Origin: Prescottella defluvii
Lineage (GTDB): Bacteria > Actinomycetota > Actinomycetes > Mycobacteriales > Mycobacteriaceae
Length of the DNA: 64,000 bases
Direction of reading: 5' to 3'
Assembly (NCBI GenBank): GCA_029690005.1
Contig: CP121458.1
Coordinates: 4,278,001-4,342,000 of the forward strand
In this document: piece after piece, positions 57,818 to 64,000 of the stretch
How the letters are laid out: each line of letters begins with the position of its first letter
Numbering within the stretch: position 1 is the stretch's first letter
Notes under the pieces: generated by a model
What the model was told of the DNA's origin: nothing
What the model saw: only the letters and a program-made list of their open reading frames with translations
Databases searched by the model: none
Translations under genes and position numbers: made by a program

Positions 57818-59463
57818 CGACGCAGGTCGCGGGAACCGTGCAGGCCACGCAACCTAAAGACACGTCCACCACGGACCCGCTCGCCGGGACGTGGACGCTC
57901 ACCCGGCTCGCGTTGCGGGTCGATCGGATCCGCCTGCCCGCGTGGGTGATCGCGGTCGGCGGTTCGACCGTGCTGCTGGCGTCGAGCTACCAGACCCTCT
58001 ACCCCACCCCCGAGTCCCGGCAGGCCCGCGCCTTGCTGATCGAATCGCCCGCCGCGACGGCGCTCGCGGGACCCGGGTACGGGCTTTCGAACTACACGCT
58101 CGGCGCGATGGTCGCCAACGAGATCGGAGGCATGACCATGATCGCGGTGGCGATCATGTCGGTGCTGCTCGTGACGCTGCATCTGCGGACCGAGGAGGAG
58201 ACCGGGCGCGCGGAGATGCTGCGCTCGGGCGTCGTCGGCCGGTTCGCGCCGATCACGTCGGGGCTCGCGGTGGTGCTGCTGGCAAACCTGCTGATCGGGC
58301 TGGTCCTGGGCCTCGGGCTGACCGCCGTCGGGCTGCCCGCACTGGGGTCGTGGAACCTCGCCGCGGGCGTATTCATGGTCGGCCTCGCATTCGGCGCGAC
58401 GTCTGCGCTGTTCTCGCAGGTCACCGAGCACGCCCGCACCGCAAGCGGATTGGGGCTCGTCGCCGTCGCCGTCGCGTACCTGCTGCGCGCGATCGGCGAC
58501 GTCCGCGCCAAGGAGGACGGCAGCGTGCTGGTCGTGGCTGTCGCCCATCGGCTGGGCGCAGTCCACGCGCGCCTACGTCGACGAGCGGTGGTGGCCGCTG
58601 CTGCTCGGACTCGCGGCGGTGGTCGCCGGCATCGTGCTCGCGTACCTGGTCGTGGGTCGACGCGACGTCGGCGCCGGCCTGGTGGCGCCGCGGGGCGGCC
58701 GGCCCCGCGCGAGTGGCGCACTCACCGGGATCGCGGCGCTGACGCTGCGCATGCAGCGCAACCAGATCGTGGCGTGGGGCATCGGCGTCGCCGCCCTGGC
58801 GTTCCCGATCGGCGCCCTGGGCCAGCAGGTGGCCGAGTTCCTCGATCAGGACCCCGCCTGGCCGGGCTGCTGCCGGGCGGGGAGAGCAACGCCGCGCAGG
58901 GCGCGTTCGCGCTCTACCTGGTGTTCCTGGCGATCATGGCATGCATGTACGCGATGACCGCCGTTCAGTCGGCCCGCGACGAGGAGACGTCCGGGCGCGC
59001 CGAGGACGTCCTCGCGAGCCCGGTGTCGCGGTGGCGGTGGCTCGGCGCACAGCTGGCCGTCATCAGTGTCGCGACGTCGCTGATCGTCCTGGCCGCCGGG
59101 GCCGCGATGGGGATCACCGCGGCCGCGACGCTGCACGACGGGTCGATGTTCGGCCGGCTCGTCGCCTCGGCCGCAAACTACCTGCCGGCGACGCTGACCA
59201 TGATCGCGCTGACCGCCGCGGTGTACGGATGGTTCCCGAGACTACTAGCTGTGGTGTGGGTGTGCCTCGGCTACGCGCTGGTGATCGGGATGTTCCTCGA
59301 GGTGCTCCCCGCCTGGACCGGGTGGGCGTCGCCGTTCCACTTCACGTCGAACATGCCGGCCGACGCGTTCGAGGTTGTGCCGTTCGTCGTGCTGCTCGTC
59401 ATCGCGGCGGCGCTCTACGGGCTCGCCCTGGTCGGGTTCCGCCGCCGCGACATCCAGTCCTGA
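57814..59463 (+). CDS. ABC-2-type exporter permease (two tandem halves)
   Basis: A membrane protein of about 551 residues with roughly 12 segments and two repeated halves, each with an [19 protein letters not shown] / [20 protein letters not shown] loop before a helix cluster. This is the layout of polyketide-antibiotic-type exporter permeases. The frame breaks near 58527 ([20 protein letters not shown] follows) and 58857 ([17 protein letters not shown] follows). ATG 57814 overlaps the ATPase stop. It ends 82 bases before the convergent zinc-ribbon gene. Confidence 0.87.
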   Translation: MTTQVAGTVQATQPKDTSTTDPLAGTWTLTRLALRVDRIRLPAWVIAVGGSTVLLASSYQTLYPTPESRQARALLIESPAATALAGPGYGLSNYTLGAMVANEIGGMTMIAVAIMSVLLVTLHLRTEEETGRAEMLRSGVVGRFAPITSGLAVVLLANLLIGLVLGLGLTAVGLPALGSWNLAAGVFMVGLAFGATSALFSQVTEHARTASGLGLVAVAVAYLLRAIGDVRAKEDGSVLVVAVAHRLGAVHARLRRRAVVAAAARTRGGGRRHRARVPGRGSTRRRRRPGGAAGRPAPREWRTHRDRGADAAHAAQPDRGVGHRRRRPGVPDRRPGPAGGRVPRSGPRLAGLLPGGESNAAQGAFALYLVFLAIMACMYAMTAVQSARDEETSGRAEDVLASPVSRWRWLGAQLAVISVATSLIVLAAGAAMGITAAATLHDGSMFGRLVASAANYLPATLTMIALTAAVYGWFPRLLAVVWVCLGYALVIGMFLEVLPAWTGWASPFHFTSNMPADAFEVVPFVVLLVIAAALYGLALVGFRRRDIQS

Positions 59464-59545
59464 CCTCGACATCCTCTCGGATGTGATCGGCCGACTGTAG
59501 TCCCCACGGCGACTTTCGTCGGCGATCAGAGCAGTTTCGCGGAAC

Positions 59546-60196
59546 CTACTGGGGCTGACCACAATTCGAGCAGAACGCTGCCCCGGCCTGCACTGCGTGG
59601 CCGCAGCCGGTGCAGTCGGTGCGCAGATCGAACGCGGTGCCGCAGGTCGAGCAGAAGCGACCGCCATTGGTGCCCGTGCCGCAGGTGGGACAATTCACGC
59701 GGGCCTCGGTCGCGATGTCGTACTGCTGCGTCCAGTCCTGTCTCCGGGCCGCGTCGCGAATCTGCTCGCCGCGAGCATCCGCCTGCGCACGTGCGATCTG
59801 GTGCGCGACCAGAGGCGAGCAGTGCGAGCACTCGCCCACCTGGTCGTTCCAGCAGACGCGTGCACACACCCACGAGCCACAGCCGCCACACAGCCGGAAG
59901 TCGCGCTCGACCTCTTGGACGGCACCCTCGAAGGCCTTGTCCTTCGAGCGCGACGCCGAGCCGCCCCAACTGCTCGAGTAGCTCTCCGCGGCGGACGAAG
60001 CCTTGTTCAGTACGCCGACGCTGTCACCGAACAGGTCGCGCAGCACCCGCAGCGCGCCCCGTCCGCGCGAGAAGACGTTCTGCTGGAACGAGGAGCGGTA
60101 CTCGGTGCTGCAGCGCTCACAACGGAACTTCCACTGGAATCCGTCGTCGTTCGACTCGTCGGAGTAGTAACTCGTGAAGGCCACCGGTTCGGCCAT
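59546..60196 (-). CDS. Zinc-ribbon protein with six Cys pairs
   Basis: This 216-residue soluble protein carries at least six CxxC-type units: FRCERCSTEY, RLCGGCGSWVCARVC, GECSHCSPL, VNCPTCGTGT, RFCSTCGTAF and DCTGCGHA with FCSNCGQPQ. The last four form two zinc ribbons like those of zinc_ribbon_2 proteins. Between the first two clusters is a helical linker rich in Ser (ASSAAESYSSSWGGSASRSK). It may be a scaffold or partner protein; the family name is not certain. It lies between the ABC exporter and glgP, and the frame is intact. Confidence 0.7.
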   Translation of the reverse strand: MAEPVAFTSYYSDESNDDGFQWKFRCERCSTEYRSSFQQNVFSRGRGALRVLRDLFGDSVGVLNKASSAAESYSSSWGGSASRSKDKAFEGAVQEVERDFRLCGGCGSWVCARVCWNDQVGECSHCSPLVAHQIARAQADARGEQIRDAARRQDWTQQYDIATEARVNCPTCGTGTNGGRFCSTCGTAFDLRTDCTGCGHAVQAGAAFCSNCGQPQ

Positions 60197-60316
60197 GGCG
60201 CGATCAGTTCCTTTACTGCAGCGGGCAATTCTGCGACCGGAGCCGGGGCGGGCCGGACGCCTGTCGCCAGATTCCTACCTTAGATCGAGTGTGATCCGCA
60301 ACGCCGCGGCGCGGCG

Positions 60317-62916
60317 CTAGACGTACGGCGCCGCAACGAGTCCCAGCTCGGCATCGGTCGCGAGCAGTCGGTGGTGCGGCAGGACGCGGACGGTGTAGCC
60401 CACAGACCCGGACACCGGCAGCGGCGTGGTGGCGACGAACATCTCCCCAGCCCGTCGACGCCGGCGTGCGCCATCGGCACCGTCGTCACGTCGGTGAGGT
60501 CCTCGTCGGGGCCGACCCGGCCCAGCACCGCCTCCACCACGACGTCCTCCGGCGACAGCCCACCGAGACGCACGAACGCCCGCAGCGACAGGTCGGCGCC
60601 GATCTCGGGGTCGTCGGGCGATCCGGCGCTGTCGACCTGCGCCACCTGCACGCCCGGCCACGCCGCCTCCACGCGCCGCCGGTACTCGGCGACCGCGCGG
60701 GCGCCGGAGAAGTTGTCGGGCAGCGTGTTCCGAGTCGCGACCGCGGCGGGCGCGTAGTACTCGACGGCGTAGTCGCGCACCATGCGCGACGCCAGCACCT
60801 TCGGCCCGAGGCTCTGCAGCGTGTGCCGCACCATCTCGATCCAGCGGGTCGGCAGGGCACGCTCGTCACGGTCGTAGAACCGCGGCGGCACCGACCGCTC
60901 GAGCAGTTCGTACAGCGCGGTGGCCTCGAGGTCGTCGCGGCGGACCTCGTCGACGACGCCGTCCGCGGTCGGGATGGCCCAGCCGTTCTCGCCGTCGAAC
61001 ATCTCGTCCCACCACCCGTCGCAGATGGACAGGTTGAGCCCGCCGTTGAGCGCCGACTTCATGCCCGACGTCCCGCACGCCTCGAGCGGCCGCAGCGGAT
61101 TGTTGAGCCACACGTCGCAGCCCCAGTACAGGTAGCGGGCCATCGAGATGTCGTAGTCGGGCAGGAACACGATCCGGTGCCGCACGTCGTGCTGGTCGGC
61201 GAAGCGGACCACCTGCTGGATGAGGGCCTTGCCGCCCTCGTCGGCCGGATGACTTTTGCCGGCGACGACCAGCTGCACCGGGCGCTCGTCGTCGAGCAGC
61301 ATGGCCTTCAGCCGCTCGGGGTCGCGCAGCATGAGCGTGAGCCGCTTGTAGGTCGGGACGCGGCGCGCGAACCCGACGGTCAGCGCGTTCGGGTCGAACA
61401 CCTCGGCGGTCCAGCCGAGTTCGGCCTCGGTGGCGCCGCGCTCGAGCCACGACGCGCGAACGCGTCGGCGCACCTCGTCCACCAGTTGCGCCCGCAGCGT
61501 GTTCCGGGTCGACCACAGCTCGGCGGGATCGATCTCCCGCAGCCGCTCCCAGCCGCGCGCCTCCTCGAGATGTTCGGGACCGACGAGGCGCCGGCCGAGG
61601 TCCATCCACTCGCGCGCCGCCCACGTCGGCGCGTGGACGCCGTTGGTGACCGATCCGATCGGCACCTCGGCGGCGTCGAATCCCGGCCACAGCGACTCGA
61701 ACATCTCCCGGCTCGCCTCGCCATGCAGCCTCGAGACGCCGTTCGCGCGCTGCCCGAGACGCAGGCCCATGTGGGCCATGTTGAACACGCCCGGGTCGTT
61801 CTCGGCGCCGAGGCCGAGGATGCGGTCGACGGCCAGGCCGGGCAGGAGCGTCGACTCACGCTCGCCCTCGTTGCCACCGAAGTAGCGGCGCACCAGGTCG
61901 GCCGGGAACCGGTCGATCCCCGCCGGCACCGGGGTGTGGGTGGTGAACACGGTGCCGGCGCGCACCGCCGCGAGGGCGGCGTCGAAGTCCAGTCCGGCAC
62001 CGGTGATCAGCTCCCGGATGCGTTCGAGGCCGAGGAACCCGGCGTGCCCCTCGTTCATGTGGAACACCTCGGGGTCGGGGAGCCCGTGCGCGCGGGTGTA
62101 GGCGCGCACCGCTCGGACGCCGCCGATGCCGGCGAGGATCTCCTGCTTGATGCGGTGGTCCTGGTCGCCGCCGTACAGCCGGTCGGTCACCGCGCGCAGT
62201 TCCGGGTCGTTCTCGGCGATGTCCGAGTCGAGCAGCAGCAGCGGCACCCGGCCGACCTGCGCGATCCACGCGCGCGCCCGCAACACCCGGCCACCGGGCA
62301 TCGCGACGTGCACCAGGACGGGGGCGCCCGCGCCGCCGTCGCCGGACGTCTCGGTGAGCAGCCGCAGCGGCAGCCCCTGCGGGTCGTGCGCCGGGTAGTG
62401 CTCGGCCTGCCAGCCGTCCGCGGTGAGCGACTGCCGGAAGTACCCGGAGCGGTACAGCAGCCCGACACCGATCAGCGGCAGACCCAGATCCGAGGCGGCC
62501 TTGAGGTGGTCGCCGGCGAGAATGCCGAGCCCACCGGAGTAGTTCGGGAGCACCTCGGTGACGCCGAACTCCATCGAGAAGTACGCGATGCCGGTCGCCA
62601 GCTCCGCGCCCTTGTCGAGCTGGTCCTGGTACCAGCGCGGACGGGTCAGGTAGTCGTCGAGGTCCGCGGCCGCGCGGTCCAGGTCGGCGAGGAACGTCGC
62701 ATCGACCGCGAGGTCGTCGAGCCGGTACGGATCGACCTCGCCGAGCATGCGGACGGGGTCGTGGCGCACCGCGGTCCACAACTCGGGGTCGATCGACGCG
62801 AACAGATCCTGCGTCGGCGGATGCCAGGACCACCGCAGATTGGTCGACAGCGGTCCCAGTGCCGCGAGGCGCTCGGGCAGATGGGCTCGGACGGTGAACC
62901 GACGCAGGGCTTTCAC
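60317..62916 (-). CDS. glgP: Alpha-glucan phosphorylase (maltodextrin phosphorylase type)
   Basis: A PLP enzyme of about 866 residues that releases glucose-1-phosphate from alpha-1,4-glucans. Motifs are YFSMEFGVTEVLPNYSGGLG, ILAGDHLKAASDLGLPLIGV, VFHMNEGHAGFLGLERIREL and CGTSGMKSALNGGLNLSICD (Lys of the PLP site in MKSALNGG). It has the short actinobacterial type of N-terminus (KALRRFTVRAHLPERLAALG). The frame breaks near 60446; one G gives the end GEMFVATTPLPVSGSVGYTV. GTG start at 62916. It is divergent from glgE, giving a glucan turnover locus as in Rv1328/Rv1327c. Confidence 0.94.
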
Positions 62917-63116
62917 GCCGCGAAGACTACCCACATTCGACGCCGACGACCCGCCGAGCAGCCAGGTCCGCGCGAACGTGACGTGACGAACGCTTCTCCG
63001 ATTTCGACCCTCTCGATCCCGACACCGCGGGACCCACTGAACTACGGTTGATCCAGCGCGCCGTCTCCGGGACGGCCGGCCCATCGGGACGCTCAGAGAC
63101 CGAACGGAGTACGAGT

Positions 63117-64000
63117 GACAGGTCGCCTCGCCATCGACGACGTGCTGCCCTCGATCGACGGGGGCCGCTTCCCGGCCAAGGCCGTGGTCGGCGAGGTGTT
63201 CCCCGTGTCCGCGACCGTGTGGCGCGAGGGCCACGAGGCGGTGGCCGCGACCCTCGTCGTCGAGGGTCCCGCAGGCCCGGCCGAATCGCTGTGGATTCCG
63301 ATGCATCCCGGCCCGCTGCTCGACACGTTCCACGCGACGTTCACCCCGACGAGCGTCGGCCGCTGGACGTACCGGATCGAGGCGTGGGGTGATCCGATCC
63401 AGACGTGGCGCAGCGCGGTCGAGGCGAAACTGGCCGTCGGGCAGGGGCCCGCCGAGTTGGCGAACGACCTCGAGATGGGCGCGCGCCTGTTCGAGCGCGC
63501 CGCCGACGGCGCCGAGCCCACGGACCGCACTCGTCTCCTCGCGGTCGCGGCGGCCCTGCGATCGGATCGGCAACTGCCCGTCCGTGTCGCGCCCGCGTTC
63601 TCGGCGGAGGTGGCCGAGGCGCTGCGGACGCGTCCGCTACGCGAGCTGGTGACGTCGTCGCGCGAGCACGAGGTGGTCGTCGACCGCCGACGCGCACTGT
63701 TCGGCTCGTGGTACGAGTTCTTCCCCGTTCCACCGGCGGCTGGGACGAGCACGGCGCCCCGCGCCACGGGACGTTCGCCACGTCCGCCGAGGATCTGCCC
63801 CGGATCGCCGCGATGGGCTTCGACGTCGTGTACCTGCCCCGATCCATCCGATCGGCGAGGTGAACCGCAAGGGCCCCAACAACTCCCTGACGGCGGGGCC
63901 GGACGACGTCGGCTCGCCGTGGGCGATCGGGGCGGCCGCCGGCGGTCACGACGCGATCCACCCCCGGCTGGGCACCACGACCGACTTCGAGGCGTTCGTC
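63117..64000 (+). CDS. glgE: GlgE maltosyltransferase (5' part, runs off the window)
   Basis: GlgE extends alpha-1,4-glucans from maltose-1-phosphate. The N-terminal beta-domain is present: [40 protein letters not shown] and [20 protein letters not shown]. The helical insertion ([20 protein letters not shown]) and the start of the GH13 barrel (GSWYEFFP then [37 protein letters not shown]) follow. The frame breaks near 63728 and 63840, both mended by one C. GTG start at 63117 with CGGAG upstream. The catalytic residues lie beyond the window end. Confidence 0.92.

Overview
The window is a GC-rich chromosomal segment from a mycolate-type actinobacterium. Rhodococcus, or a close relative such as Nocardia, is the best guess. 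The evidence is strong G/C preference at third codon positions, frequent GTG starts, many 4-base start/stop overlaps, and gene orders that recall two Mycobacterium tuberculosis blocks: roughly Rv2876 to Rv2909c (rlmN, cdsA, frr, pyrH, tsf, rpsB, xerC, dprA, comM, yraN, DUF2469, rnhB, lepB, rplS, lppW, trmD, rimM, KH protein, rpsP) and Rv1343c to Rv1327c (lprD-like, DUF3817, rdgB, rph, MBL hydrolase, rhomboid, P1 peptidase, DUF2017, clpS, pncB, dinG, glgP, glgE). The genus is inferred; there is no rRNA or other direct marker.

Layout. From 1 to 16 kb: a DUF2631 protein, a Tat-exported PhoD phosphatase, rlmN, a LapA-like membrane protein, a CitE-like lyase, a secreted lipase and a methyltransferase, then the translation and lipid block cdsA-frr-pyrH-tsf-rpsB, an M23 peptidase, xerC, an MFS exporter, an IdeR-boxed siderophore-interacting reductase and a GIY-YIG protein. 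From 16.3 to 19.2 kb: a MaoC-like dehydratase, dprA and the 3' part of comM. From 19.2 to 33.3 kb: an integrated element of about 14 kb that splits comM. From 33.3 to 46.5 kb: the 5' end of comM, yraN, DUF2469, rnhB, lepB and rplS; an inserted accessory group (membrane protein, formylglycine-generating enzyme, GAP-family exporter, tex, lppW, transglutaminase-like protein, amine oxidase); and the rpsP-khpA-rimM-trmD operon. From 46.7 kb to the end: the Rv1343c-Rv1327c-like block, with pncB-pncA, dinG, an ABC exporter, a zinc-ribbon protein, and divergent glgP and glgE.

The element carries a large serine recombinase at one end and a small excisionase-like protein at the other. Between them are several winged-helix regulators, a run of very small overlapping genes, a lipoprotein and one recognisable virion gene, a tape-measure protein of about 1450 residues with an NlpC/P60-like domain. 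I see no terminase, portal, capsid or lysis genes. It is therefore either a decayed prophage or a small satellite-like element. The recombinase starts two bases after the stop codon of the truncated comM frame, so integration places it under the host yraN-comM transcript. Two unusual arrays of short palindromes lie in its control regions.

A caution applies throughout. About 30 genes, including essential single-copy ones (tsf, rpsP, cdsA, trmD, lepB, rimM), contain reading-frame breaks. Most are repaired by adding one G or C to a short G/C run. This looks like systematic undercalling in the assembly rather than gene decay, so I annotate these as full genes and give the approximate break positions.
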